This document shows, piece by piece, positions 53,708-61,840 of a stretch of DNA of 64,000 bases (its first letter is position 1; every line of letters starts with the position of its first letter). Location of the stretch: NCBI RefSeq assembly GCF_021608225.1, contig NZ_JAKIJS010000001.1, positions 434,001 to 498,000 of the forward strand, read 5' to 3'. The notes beneath the pieces are model-generated. The model was not told the origin of the DNA. It was given only the letters and a program-made list of their open reading frames with translations, and did no database searches. The position numbers and the translations under genes are program-made. This DNA is from Pseudalkalibacillus berkeleyi (GTDB taxonomy: Bacteria; Bacillota; Bacilli; Bacillales; Fictibacillaceae).

Positions 53708-54166
53708 TTGAGCTACCATATGAGAGTTCGTGCAGGAGCGATTATAATAGAAGATAACAAGATTTTGTTAACGGAGTATGACAATCCGATAAGGGGTAAA
53801 GTCTATGATTTTCCTGCAGGTGGGACAGAGCCAAATGAGACGATTTCAGAAGCAGTCATGCGCGAAGCTTTAGAAGAGGCATGTATAGAAGTAAAAGTCG
53901 GATCGCTTGCATTTGTGTATGAATATGCCCCGCATCTTAACCAAAATAAATTCGGGGATACTCATACACTAACACTGCTGTTTGATTGTGAAAGAAGAAA
54001 GGATACTATTCCTCGTTTGCCGGATACCTTCGATGCGAATCAATCTGGAGTGAAATGGGTGCCATTATCAGAACTAGAGAACATAGAAATGTACGCAAAT
54101 ATACAGGATCAATTGAAGGATTACATATGGACGAACAGAAATATTGTTCTTATAGAAGAGCGCTAA
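53708..54166 (+). CDS. Nudix hydrolase (ADP-ribose pyrophosphatase-like)
   Basis: TTG at 53708 follows AAGGTG. The 152 aa protein has a Nudix box GGTEPNETISEAVMREALEEA, where the terminal Gly of the motif is replaced (EEACIEV). The catalytic Glu residues are intact. WVPLSELENIEMYANIQDQ resembles ADP-sugar pyrophosphatases, but this is weak. Substrate unknown. Confidence 0.88.
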   Translation: MSYHMRVRAGAIIIEDNKILLTEYDNPIRGKVYDFPAGGTEPNETISEAVMREALEEACIEVKVGSLAFVYEYAPHLNQNKFGDTHTLTLLFDCERRKDTIPRLPDTFDANQSGVKWVPLSELENIEMYANIQDQLKDYIWTNRNIVLIEER

Positions 54167-54202
54167 TGAATATAATAATTCATCTACGATAGGAGGTCTT
54201 GT

Positions 54203-55090
54203 TTGGACCCTATAAGAAAAGGATATATATTGAACTTTATGTCAGTCATTATTATGGCGATTGGTCCCCTTGTCGCTAAATTTGGTCTTTTACATATATC
54301 TGCATCTAAAGCGGCAGTGATTAATACAATGACAGTCATTTTTGTCAGTTACATCTGGGGAAGAATTTCCAAGAATAAAGTGCAACTGTTTCTTGAAAAG
54401 AAGATGATTTTGCTTGCGTTGTTTAATGGCTTAGGTGTGATCTTCTTGTTTATTAGTATGGATTTATTGTCTCCTGTTGAGATTGGATTTTTAGGTAGAT
54501 TTTATACGGTTTTTGCGGTGCTATTATCCGTCATATTGTTAGGGGAAAGATTGACGAAAATAGAAATGACGTTCATTGTAGCTGCAATTTTAGGTGCATT
54601 TCTTTTTGTTAATAAAGGTGGAGACTTTCATTCATCGGTATTAGGCAGTGTCTTTGCGTTACTTTATACCTTTTTCTTTGCTCTCACCAATGTGTATATT
54701 AAGAAGGCTGTATCAAAGGATAAAAACTCAAACTCTATCATTTTTACAAATAGCTGTGTGAGCCTCATTTTCATCATTTTGTATGCGATAGTTGTTGGAG
54801 ATTTATTTAATGGTGCGTATACATTTGAGGGGATATCACTCATTGCACTTTCCTCTATGCTATCTGGGTTTATCGGTACAATCTTATTATATGAAGCGCT
54901 CAAGTATTTAAGATTCTCGATTGCGAATGTGTCTAGAGCATTAAGTCCACTACTGCTGGCGGCAATATCTTTTCCATTCTTTCCGGTAAAACTAACTGCA
55001 CTCAACATTACGGGAGCAGTATTACTGATGGTTTCGATCTTATTGTTAACGTTCGGGGATCAGAGGACAAGAAAGCCAAGTGAAAATTAA
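54203..55090 (+). CDS. EamA/DMT-family transporter
   Basis: TTG at 54203 lies six bases after AGGAGG. The 295 aa protein has ten predicted helices in two EamA halves; the second begins near LGSVFALLYTFFFALTNVYIKK. ILLGERLTKIEM and LSPLLLAAISFPFF, at the ends of the two halves, are typical. Family members export amino acids or metabolites. The substrate is unknown. Confidence 0.9.
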   Translation: MDPIRKGYILNFMSVIIMAIGPLVAKFGLLHISASKAAVINTMTVIFVSYIWGRISKNKVQLFLEKKMILLALFNGLGVIFLFISMDLLSPVEIGFLGRFYTVFAVLLSVILLGERLTKIEMTFIVAAILGAFLFVNKGGDFHSSVLGSVFALLYTFFFALTNVYIKKAVSKDKNSNSIIFTNSCVSLIFIILYAIVVGDLFNGAYTFEGISLIALSSMLSGFIGTILLYEALKYLRFSIANVSRALSPLLLAAISFPFFPVKLTALNITGAVLLMVSILLLTFGDQRTRKPSEN

Positions 55091-55107
55091 AAAGAAAAGG
55101 TGAGAAA

Positions 55108-55875
55108 ATGGAGACTTCAATTAGGTTGAACAATAAGAAAGTTGATATTGGTAATTTGATGCTGAATTATAACTATTATGGTGTAGATGATACTTCTCCA
55201 ACGGTAATCTTAGAAGCTGGATATGGCATGGGATCTGAGGTTTGGGGAGATTTAGTTAGTGAACTTTCAACTATCGTAAATGTTCTTGTCTACGACCGTG
55301 CTGGAATCGGTAAAAGTGAAGCCGGTACTAAGCCTCATCATAGTAAGCAGGTTGTTGAAAATTTAAAAACGCTTTTACAAATTGAAGAGATCAAGCCACC
55401 TTATCTTCTTGTTGGGCATTCTATTGGAGGAATCCATATCCGACAATTTGCTTATACCTATCCCGAGCTAGTTTCCGGGTTGATTTTAGTAGATTCAGCA
55501 CATGAGGATCAAAACGATCTAATGGTTCCTCATTTCTCGGATGATGTCCAGGAGATGTATTACGGACAATTTGTCGTAGAAGGCGGATTGGCGGATTTTA
55601 ATAGCAGTTTAAACCAAGTTCGAAGTGCTAGAAGACCATTAAAGGATCTTCCCGTACATGTTTTGTCAGCAGGTGTGAAGGACGACTACCATTCCGAAAA
55701 AACATATCAAATTTGGATGCGCCTACAAGACGACTTATTATCTCTTTCTAACAATACGAAGCAAGTAATCGCTAAGAAAAGTAATCATTTCATTCAAAAT
55801 CATGAGCCGAAGCTGATTGTTAATAGTGTTAGAGATATATTGGACCAAATTAGGGAAGAAGGCGCAAATGAGTAA
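55108..55875 (+). CDS. Alpha/beta hydrolase
   Basis: ATG follows AAAGGTGAG. The 255 aa protein has the nucleophile elbow VGHSIGGIH (GxSxG), an upstream YDRAGIGKSE block, and SNHFIQNHEPK for the catalytic His. The Asp is plausible in LPVHVLSAGVKDDYH. The oxyanion HG motif is EAGYG. The substrate is unknown. It overlaps the next gene by eight bases. Confidence 0.9.
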   Translation: METSIRLNNKKVDIGNLMLNYNYYGVDDTSPTVILEAGYGMGSEVWGDLVSELSTIVNVLVYDRAGIGKSEAGTKPHHSKQVVENLKTLLQIEEIKPPYLLVGHSIGGIHIRQFAYTYPELVSGLILVDSAHEDQNDLMVPHFSDDVQEMYYGQFVVEGGLADFNSSLNQVRSARRPLKDLPVHVLSAGVKDDYHSEKTYQIWMRLQDDLLSLSNNTKQVIAKKSNHFIQNHEPKLIVNSVRDILDQIREEGANE

Positions 55876-56098
55876 CATAGATAAAAACAATCGATTAGAT
55901 GAGAATCCGTTTAGTTATCGCTCATCTAAAAATAATACAATCTTCATAGACTACTACGGAAAACAAGTTAAAATCGTAAAAGGAAAAGAAGCTGACAAAC
56001 TATTGAATAAACTAGCGAGCGCGGGAACTGATAAAGAAGAACAGCTCATCCTAGCTAAAATCACTGGGAATTTTAAAAGAGGAAATGAAAAATCATAA
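55868..56098 (+). CDS. Small hypothetical protein
   Basis: ATG at 55868 overlaps the hydrolase stop. The 76 aa soluble protein includes NPFSYRSSKNNTIFIDYYGK and KIVKGKEADKLLNKL, similar in style to small conserved Bacillus proteins of unknown function. It has no Cys and is strongly basic. Confidence 0.62.
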   Translation: MSNIDKNNRLDENPFSYRSSKNNTIFIDYYGKQVKIVKGKEADKLLNKLASAGTDKEEQLILAKITGNFKRGNEKS

Positions 56099-56118
56099 GC
56101 GCTTGAAGGAGACAGATA

Positions 56119-56289
56119 ATGTACGACATCACGGTGACCTTTATATTCACACTTTTAGTTGTACTTGTCATCAATATTATTGGACAAGTACTCATTTTAA
56201 ACAAAGGAATGTTTCTTAAACGGAAGACTGTATTCGTTTTACTAGTCCAGAGTATATTTATTACCATTTTGTTAGGTTTTGTTTTGTAA
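56119..56289 (+). CDS. Very small membrane protein (56 aa)
   Basis: ATG at 56119 follows GAAGGAGA. It reads YDITVTFIFTLLVVLVINIIG, a helix, then KRKTVFVLLVQSIFITILLGF, a second helix. It is too short for normal cut-offs but has a clear ribosome binding site. The function is unknown. Confidence 0.55.
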   Translation: MYDITVTFIFTLLVVLVINIIGQVLILNKGMFLKRKTVFVLLVQSIFITILLGFVL

Positions 56290-56326
56290 ATTAACTTGTA
56301 ATTAATGGGATGATTTGTTAATCTTT

Positions 56327-56351
56327 AACTATGTTGTTTTGCAACATAGTT
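56327..56351. promoter_or_regulatory. Palindrome upstream of padR (operator and/or terminator)
   Basis: A perfect ten-base inverted repeat, AACTATGTTG-TTTTG-CAACATAGTT, is followed by ATTTTTTG, so it may end the previous transcript. Its shape also matches the next palindrome. Confidence 0.6.
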
Positions 56352-56364
56352 ATTTTTTGTCTTT

Positions 56365-56385
56365 CTATCTTGTTTAACAAGGTAG
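56365..56385. promoter_or_regulatory. Likely PadR operator
   Basis: CTATCTTG-TTTAA-CAAGGTAG is an imperfect inverted repeat with the same CTAT-TTG...CAA-TAG plan as the palindrome 36 bases upstream. It lies 27 bases before the padR start, near its promoter region. Confidence 0.6.
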
Positions 56386-56412
56386 TTTTTAGTATAGAAG
56401 GAGGAGATCCAT

Positions 56413-56742
56413 TTGTCCTCGAGTCAGATTTTAAAGGGGATATTAGAAGGGTGTTTATTAGCCATCATCTCTAAAGGTGAAACGTATGGATATGAGATGA
56501 TTGAAAAATTAACGAAATATGGTTTTACGATGGTGAAGGAAGGTAGCATCTATCCTTTATTACTTAGGATGAAAAAAGAAGGTCTTGTAAGAACGACTCA
56601 GAAATCACTTCCATCAGGGGGACCTAAACGAAAGTATTACTCGCTAACACATGAAGGGGAAAAAGCATTAGCAGAATTCAACCTGACATGGAAGGTCATT
56701 TCATCAAGCGTGAACGATTTATTGAAGGAGGAAAATTACTAA
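56413..56742 (+). CDS. PadR-family transcriptional regulator
   Basis: TTG at 56413 follows GGAGGAG. The 109 aa winged-helix protein has LEGCLLAIISKGETYGYEMIEKL and the wing signature GSIYPLLLRMKKEGLV with GPKRKYYSLTHEG, typical of PadR subfamily 2. Its stop overlaps the ATG of a HAAS protein, the standard PadR-HAAS pairing. It probably represses its own unit through the palindromes upstream. The effector is unknown. Confidence 0.92.
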   Translation: MSSSQILKGILEGCLLAIISKGETYGYEMIEKLTKYGFTMVKEGSIYPLLLRMKKEGLVRTTQKSLPSGGPKRKYYSLTHEGEKALAEFNLTWKVISSSVNDLLKEENY

Positions 56743-57506
56743 TGGGACTGTCAAAGAAAAGCCAAGACTTTCTGGAGAATTTAAGGCTTTACCTCGTGAC
56801 GGGAGGTAAGAAAGAACACGAGATTGAAGAAATCATAAGTGAACTTGAAGATCATTTAACAGAAGCAGAAATGGCTGGGAAAGACGTTGAAGATATAGTT
56901 GAAAAATCACCAAAAGAATATATGCAACAACTTTCTAATGAAATTAGTCTCGATGTACCAACAGTTGCGAAGTATGGTCTGTTAATTTTGCTTGGCGCAT
57001 TTTCATATATAGTATTTGGAGATGTTCTTCGTGGGGGAATAGAATACTCGTTCATTCAAATAATCGGCTATCCTCTGGTAATTCTGCTGAACCTTGGACT
57101 AGTTGTAGCTACATTTAGATATATTGCAAGTTCAGGTGCTAAGAAGACGAAACAATGGATTTTATTTGGAATGCTTGGATCAGTTCCAATCCTTCTGTTT
57201 TTAGCTGTGCTCTTCTTAGATCAATATATTAATACAACAACGATTAAGTTTGGGACAGCAGGCAATATTGCTGCGGGTATTTTATCATTAGGTGTGTTTA
57301 TCGGAATGGCAATTTGGTCGAGAACTTGGGTGATGATCTTATTTCCCATTTTCATGTTTGGGCCTGAGTTAGTATTGAAATATTCAAATTTTGGTGAGGA
57401 AGCAAAATTAATAGGTTCTTCCTTCATTATGTTCGTTCTCATTGGCGTCTATTTATTATTCGTTTGGAGAAAAGAGTTAAGAAAAAATAAAGCAGAAACT
57501 AGTTAA
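56742..57506 (+). CDS. HAAS-domain membrane protein
   Basis: ATG at 56742 overlaps the padR stop by one base. The N-terminal 80 residues (SQDFLENLRLYLVTGGKKEHEIEEIISELEDHLTEAEMAGKD) are a HAAS helical domain. Six or so membrane helices follow. Such proteins are encoded with PadR regulators and are thought to transmit or buffer their signals at the membrane. The function is not established. The length, 254 aa, is usual. Confidence 0.88.
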   Translation: MGLSKKSQDFLENLRLYLVTGGKKEHEIEEIISELEDHLTEAEMAGKDVEDIVEKSPKEYMQQLSNEISLDVPTVAKYGLLILLGAFSYIVFGDVLRGGIEYSFIQIIGYPLVILLNLGLVVATFRYIASSGAKKTKQWILFGMLGSVPILLFLAVLFLDQYINTTTIKFGTAGNIAAGILSLGVFIGMAIWSRTWVMILFPIFMFGPELVLKYSNFGEEAKLIGSSFIMFVLIGVYLLFVWRKELRKNKAETS

Positions 57507-57552
57507 ATCCTCTTGTTATAGAGGTTATTATTTCGAGCAACGAAGAAGGAAA

Positions 57553-57612
57553 ATGATTGGTATTAAAAGAAGTGTACACCTAGTGATTGAAAATTTTGTT
57601 GAAAGCTAGGTG
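57553..57612 (+). promoter_or_regulatory. Upstream frame and hairpin over the SnoaL-like gene's ribosome site
   Basis: CACCTAG (57577-57583) is perfectly complementary to CTAGGTG (57606-57612), which carries the ribosome site AGGTG of the gene at 57619. An 18-codon frame (ATG 57553, preceded by GAAGAAGGA) runs through the first arm and stops at TAG 57607, inside the second. Translating it would open the hairpin, so coupling is possible; chance is not excluded. Confidence 0.35.
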
Positions 57613-57618
57613 AACAAG

Positions 57619-58050
57619 ATGAATAAGAAAGCGGTAGTGGAGAAATGGTTTAATGAGGTTTTTACTAAAGGGGATGTAAATAGTCTTAGAGAGATTACTG
57701 CGCCAGATTTCATTGGTCACGTCCCAAACCATGCATTTGAAGGACAAGATGCATTCATCCATGAATTCATGGAGTGGTTTAGAGAGGTATTTGTTGATGA
57801 TGAGTGGGTAATCAATGACTATTTGGAATCTGAAGATCAAGCAGCCGTTCGTTACACTGGCCATATGACTTACAAAGGTGGCTGGTTCGGCATTCCATCA
57901 ACAGACCAGAGGGTGACTGAAACGGGCATGATGATGATTAATTTTGAAAATGGACTTATTAAAGAGTTTTGGTGTGAAATGAGCGATCTCCATGTACTTG
58001 ATCAGCTGAGCCCACTGAACGAGGCATTCAAAGAGAAAGCGCGTCCTTAA
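57619..58050 (+). CDS. SnoaL-like ester-cyclase-type protein
   Basis: ATG at 57619 lies six bases after AGGTG. The 143 aa protein has the SnoaL/NTF2-like pattern: VEKWFNEVFTKGDVNSLREITAPDFIGH, HEFMEWFREVFVDDEWVINDYLES, and MMMINFENGLIKEFWCEMSDLHVLDQL. His and Asp residues line the expected pocket. SnoaL enzymes cyclise polyketides, but most bacterial copies are uncharacterised. It forms a possible pair with the GNAT gene downstream. Confidence 0.87.
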   Translation: MNKKAVVEKWFNEVFTKGDVNSLREITAPDFIGHVPNHAFEGQDAFIHEFMEWFREVFVDDEWVINDYLESEDQAAVRYTGHMTYKGGWFGIPSTDQRVTETGMMMINFENGLIKEFWCEMSDLHVLDQLSPLNEAFKEKARP

Positions 58051-58075
58051 TAAAGAAAGTGAAAGAGTGAAAAAA

Positions 58076-58615
58076 ATGAACTTACATATGAAAGAAATGA
58101 ACGAAAGCTTAGCAACTGAAATACTTAGCTGGACGTATGAACCGCCTTATGACTTTTACAATAATGAAATAACAGATGAGAATCTGGCTGAAAAGTTGGA
58201 TGGTACTTACAATGCGCTTTTGAATGAGCAAGATGAGTTAGTTGGGTTCTACTGTGTTGGTGAAGCTGCCAAGGTTCCGGTAGGCTATAAACAGGGTGTC
58301 TATACTGAAGACTTAATTGATATAGGGCTTGGTATGAACCCTCGTATTGTCGGAACCGGGAAAGGATACGATTTTTGTTCTTATATTTTAAGACAGGTTA
58401 TGAAGAGAAACGATGATATGCCGATCCGTCTATCAGTGGCAACCTTCAATGAACGGGCTGTTCACCTGTATGAAAAGCTCGGTTTTGTCAAAAAGGATGA
58501 CTTCAAAACAGATGCTGCACAATTTATTACGATGGTAAAAGAAGGAGAAAGTCTAGGTTTTATCGATCACGGTGACCGATTTGGTAAAGAAATGGCTGTC
58601 GTTAAATCAATCTAA
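58076..58615 (+). CDS. GNAT family N-acetyltransferase
   Basis: ATG at 58076 follows GAAAGAG; a GTG nine bases earlier is less likely. The 179 aa protein has IDIGLGMNPRIVGTGKGYDFCSYILRQV (acetyl-CoA loop) and ATFNERAVHLYEKLGFVKKDDF. The substrate is unknown. The spacing to the previous gene is 25 bases. Confidence 0.87.
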   Translation: MNLHMKEMNESLATEILSWTYEPPYDFYNNEITDENLAEKLDGTYNALLNEQDELVGFYCVGEAAKVPVGYKQGVYTEDLIDIGLGMNPRIVGTGKGYDFCSYILRQVMKRNDDMPIRLSVATFNERAVHLYEKLGFVKKDDFKTDAAQFITMVKEGESLGFIDHGDRFGKEMAVVKSI

Positions 58616-58751
58616 TTATTGAGTAAAGAGTGTATGAGGTGATGCTGTGTAAGTCTGGCGTTACCTTTTTTCTGTAGGGAATTTAAGGGAGGAAAACCAC
58701 CTTATTCCTCGAAAGAAATATATATCCTCGTTTAAAGGAGATGATATCAAT

Positions 58752-59600
58752 ATGGCAGAATCTATTACAAAAAACATTTCAAATGTAAACGGGATTTCTT
58801 TAATAGATACATCTGAGGTTGATCTTCCTGTTGTTGTTTTCTTACATGGATTAGGAGAAACGAAAGAATCATTTGAAGAGATGTTTGAACAGTTCGCAGG
58901 GAAATACCGTTGTGTCGCTTTGGACTTTAGAGGACATGGCGATACGTTAATGAAAGGTCCTTATACGATTAAACAAGCATCCAACGATTTATTAACGGTT
59001 CTTGATGAACTAAACATCAGATATGCTTCCATCGTTGCTGCGTCGTATTCATGCTGGATTGCCCAACATTTTGCAGTGGAATATCAAGAACGAGTTGACC
59101 ATCTTATCCTACTTGATGGTGGATTTTATGAAGTCGATTCTGTAAGTGAGGATCTGTCCCAGCCTACGTTTAATTCGGAGAAAGCATTGGATCACCATTT
59201 GAGTGAACATATTCAGGAGTTAGAGGACAATGGTGTTGACCTAACAGATGATATCATTCCTAAAATTAAAGATGCATTTAAGGTTTGTTATATGAAAAAT
59301 GAAGAGGGCATCTACGAACATCGAACACCGATAGAAGCATTTAAAGGCTATTTACAAGACATTGCTTCTTTAGACTTTAATAAGGAGATTGCTTCTAAGC
59401 TCAATGTACCCGTTATGTTAATATTAGCGGATCATTCGTTGCTCCCCCAAGAATTTCAAGCTACGAACGAAATTGATTTAGTTGAATTTAAAAGAACCGT
59501 GAAAAACCTTTACGTAACAAGAATCGATAAGTCCGATCATCTGCTTATGCTGTCGCATCCTATTGAAACAAGCCTACTCGTACGATCGTTTCTTAAATAG
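58752..59600 (+). CDS. Alpha/beta hydrolase with altered nucleophile elbow
   Basis: ATG follows AAAGGAG. The 282 aa protein has the fold's HGLG oxyanion block (VVVFLHGLGETKESF), a VALDFRGHGDT segment, and a late KSDHLLMLSHP for the catalytic His. The elbow, normally GxSxG, reads AASYSCW: both Gly are replaced (Ala and Ser), although the central Ser remains. It may be a hydrolase with different constraints or a non-catalytic relative. Confidence 0.85.
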   Translation: MAESITKNISNVNGISLIDTSEVDLPVVVFLHGLGETKESFEEMFEQFAGKYRCVALDFRGHGDTLMKGPYTIKQASNDLLTVLDELNIRYASIVAASYSCWIAQHFAVEYQERVDHLILLDGGFYEVDSVSEDLSQPTFNSEKALDHHLSEHIQELEDNGVDLTDDIIPKIKDAFKVCYMKNEEGIYEHRTPIEAFKGYLQDIASLDFNKEIASKLNVPVMLILADHSLLPQEFQATNEIDLVEFKRTVKNLYVTRIDKSDHLLMLSHPIETSLLVRSFLK

Positions 59601-59617
59601 AATTTTCTATAAAATTA

Positions 59618-59643
59618 GGGCATCAAGTATTTGATGTCCTTTT
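59618..59643 (+). terminator. Terminator of the hydrolase gene
   Basis: GGGCATCAA pairs with TTGATGTCC (one G-U) around GTAT and is followed by T4. Confidence 0.85.
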
Positions 59644-59655
59644 AACATGTAAGTG

Positions 59656-59684
59656 TTGACAAAAGAAGGAATACATTATACAAT
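59656..59684 (+). promoter_or_regulatory. Sigma-A promoter of the pirin-DoxX unit
   Basis: TTGACA and TACAAT are separated by exactly 17 bases, a near-consensus promoter. Confidence 0.88.
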
Positions 59685-59704
59685 ATATCTCGAATTCAAG
59701 ATAT
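59685..59704. promoter_or_regulatory. MhqR-like operator 1
   Basis: ATATCTCGAATTC-AAGATAT is an inverted repeat with one mismatched pair, directly downstream of the -10. It matches the B. subtilis MhqR box pattern ATCTCGAATTCGAGAT. Confidence 0.8.
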
Positions 59705-59743
59705 TTTTACGTAATCATCATTGCTATTATTTTTTTTGAATAA

Positions 59744-59763
59744 ATATCTCGAAATCAAGATAA
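59744..59763. promoter_or_regulatory. MhqR-like operator 2
   Basis: ATATCTCGAAATC-AAGATAA is a second copy in the 5' untranslated region, 59 bases downstream of the first. Confidence 0.75.
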
Positions 59764-59787
59764 ATACATCTTAAGGAGGATTTAACA

Positions 59788-60492
59788 ATGATAAATGTTT
59801 ACCCAGCAACAACACGATATACTGCTGATCATGGTTGGCTTAAGAGTAATTTTAGCTTTTCGTTCGCTGAATATTTCGACCCTATGAATATGAATTTTGG
59901 CCCGATGAGAGTTCTCAATGATGATGTTGTCGCTCCAAATAGAGGATTTGGTGCACATCCACATAAAGAGATGGAAATTGTATCAATTGTACTCGATGGA
60001 TATTTAAAGCATGAAGACAGCGGAGGGCACGATGCTACCACTACCTTTGGTGGTGTTCAACGTATGTCAGCAGGTACAGGGGTTGTACACTCTGAAATGA
60101 ATCCCTCAACAACTGAACCCGTCAATTTCCTGCAAATGTGGTTTGAGCCTATGAAACCAGGGGTTACGCCATCATATGAACAAACAAAATTTGACGTTGA
60201 AAAAATGAAGAATGCTTTACTTCCAGTCGTAAGTAACGACCGTACTTCTGATGAAATAGCGGACATCAATCAAGACATGACAATCTACCTATCTGATCTT
60301 GAACAGGGGAAAGATTTGACTTTTGCACAAGGGAAAAATCGTCGTATCTTCCTATTTGTAATTGAAGGAGATCTGTCATTGAATAAGGAAGTACTTTTAA
60401 ATAAGCGAGATTCTGCTCGTATTACGGATACGACAGAACTTCATATAGCATCTGAATCTGGCTCACGGTACTTGTTGATTGATTTACCATAA
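59788..60492 (+). CDS. Pirin-family protein
   Basis: ATG follows AAGGAGGA. The 234 aa double cupin has the pirin motif GFGAHPHKEMEIVSIVLDGYLKHEDS and GTGVVHSEMN, whose His and Glu bind iron or another metal. Bacterial pirins such as YhhW act as quercetin 2,3-dioxygenases. The two MhqR-like boxes upstream suggest induction by quinones or other electrophiles. The length is typical. It is followed by a doxX-like gene after 20 bases. Confidence 0.93.
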   Translation: MINVYPATTRYTADHGWLKSNFSFSFAEYFDPMNMNFGPMRVLNDDVVAPNRGFGAHPHKEMEIVSIVLDGYLKHEDSGGHDATTTFGGVQRMSAGTGVVHSEMNPSTTEPVNFLQMWFEPMKPGVTPSYEQTKFDVEKMKNALLPVVSNDRTSDEIADINQDMTIYLSDLEQGKDLTFAQGKNRRIFLFVIEGDLSLNKEVLLNKRDSARITDTTELHIASESGSRYLLIDLP

Positions 60493-60512
60493 AAAATGAG
60501 GAGGAATAGCAA

Positions 60513-60938
60513 ATGGTTATGAAAAATGAAATCGGTGCACTCGTATTACGTATCGCATTAGGAATTATTTTCTTCGTGCATGGATTAAGCAAGTTCCAAG
60601 GTGGCATTGAAAATGTTGCTGGCTGGTTCAGTAGTATCGGATTACCAGGGTTCTTAGCATACGCAGTTGCGATTGTTGAGTTAGTTGGGGGAATTGCATT
60701 AATTCTCGGACTTGGCACGAGAGTCGTTTCCGCTATGCTTGGGATTATCATGTTAGTTGCCATCTTTAAAGTGAAGCTTGCTGCCGGATTCATGGGCAAT
60801 GGAGAAATGGCTGGTTATGAATTTGATCTAGCACTGTTAGCTATGTCAGTTTATCTTACTGCAGCAGGCAGCAAATTGTTTGCTGTAGATGAAATGCTTT
60901 TCAACAAGGAGAAAAGCGAACTGAAGGAAACCGCATAA
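60513..60938 (+). CDS. DoxX-family membrane protein (MhqP-like)
   Basis: ATG follows GAGGAGGA. The 141 aa protein has four helices and the DoxX block GIIFFVHGLSKFQGGIENVAGWF followed by AVAIVELVGGIALILGLGTRV. In B. subtilis MhqP is a DoxX protein of the quinone-responsive mhqNOP operon, which fits the upstream boxes. Its biochemical role is uncertain. It probably forms a two-gene unit with the pirin. Confidence 0.92.
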   Translation: MVMKNEIGALVLRIALGIIFFVHGLSKFQGGIENVAGWFSSIGLPGFLAYAVAIVELVGGIALILGLGTRVVSAMLGIIMLVAIFKVKLAAGFMGNGEMAGYEFDLALLAMSVYLTAAGSKLFAVDEMLFNKEKSELKETA

Positions 60939-60967
60939 ACCAATAACAACCGAGGCATAAATAGAAC

Positions 60968-61007
60968 AAAACGCACTGGATTTCGCAATGAAATCACAGT
61001 GCGTTTT
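60968..61007 (+). terminator. Terminator of the GCACTG hairpin family (copy C)
   Basis: AAACGCACTG pairs with CAGTGCGTTT with an inner GATTTC / GAAATC pairing and a five-base loop. The downstream T tract is short. Confidence 0.8.
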
Positions 61008-61101
61008 GTTGGTATTCTTATCAAATTTAACCGATGGAAGCTAGGAAATGTTAATATATAGAAACGAAACACTGATGAATGTTATTCGATAAAAGGGAGG
61101 A

Positions 61102-61473
61102 TTGTTCATTATTGGTTTTTCAATTGTGTTTTTATTGGTTTTAGGAACTATTGCATTCTTTACGTTAATATTTACTCCAATTATAGCTGTTAGAAAATAT
61201 GAAAAAGGAAGACCACCACGAAAAATCTCTTTTGTAGTATTAGGGCTGTTGGTTGTGCATTGGATATTTTTCTTATCAAGTGGTTACGCTTTATTACCAA
61301 TGAGTATTGCAGATGCCATATTTATGCCTGTATGGGTAGTGTTATGTTTTGCAGGATTCTGTATAGCTATATATGAATTTAAAAACAACAAAGGTTTTTC
61401 CATCCCAGTTGCTGGTTTAACAACCATCAGTTTATTATTTAGCATCTTTATTCAAGGAATATCGAATATGTAA
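61102..61473 (+). CDS. Small membrane protein, four transmembrane segments
   Basis: The 123 aa protein has helices at about 3-27, 45-63, 68-88 and 100-120, and a conserved-looking basic loop (RKYEKGRPPRK). The first normal start is TTG 61102, but it is only one base after the GGGAGG site. ATT at 61108 lies seven bases after it and gives xIGFSIVFLLVL. I do not recognise the family. Confidence 0.62.
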   Translation: MFIIGFSIVFLLVLGTIAFFTLIFTPIIAVRKYEKGRPPRKISFVVLGLLVVHWIFFLSSGYALLPMSIADAIFMPVWVVLCFAGFCIAIYEFKNNKGFSIPVAGLTTISLLFSIFIQGISNM

Positions 61474-61591
61474 ATATCGCTTACTATTCGATTAACTCGG
61501 AACAATAACTAAATACCGTTTGTAGTTATTCAGCTTATATATTCTAATAAATAGTTGATTGAAACTTTCAATTGAGATTGGAGACTTTAGG

Positions 61592-61747
61592 GTGCAATTA
61601 ATATTTAATGCTATAAAAAATATGTTTTTAGATTTAATTTCAATGGCTAGAGGTTTTACATATGGGTTTTTAATGGTCGGCTTTTTTATTTTAGTTGTTG
61701 GTGCTTTATTCTATGGTATTTTATTTCTTGAAAATATCGTGTTTTGA
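61592..61747 (+). CDS. Very small membrane protein (51 aa)
   Basis: GTG at 61592 follows GGAG; an earlier in-frame TTG at 61559 has no site. The peptide has an amphipathic start (LIFNAIKNMFLDLISMARG) and one strong helix (FLMVGFFILVVGALFYGILF). The function is unknown. Confidence 0.5.
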   Translation: MQLIFNAIKNMFLDLISMARGFTYGFLMVGFFILVVGALFYGILFLENIVF

Positions 61748-61840
61748 AAAGGAAACTTAGAAATAACGGTTAATTTTTGCTTAATACTAGGAAATCAGCA
61801 GATTGTATGAAAGAAATTTTTATTGGAGGGAGAGGTATTA

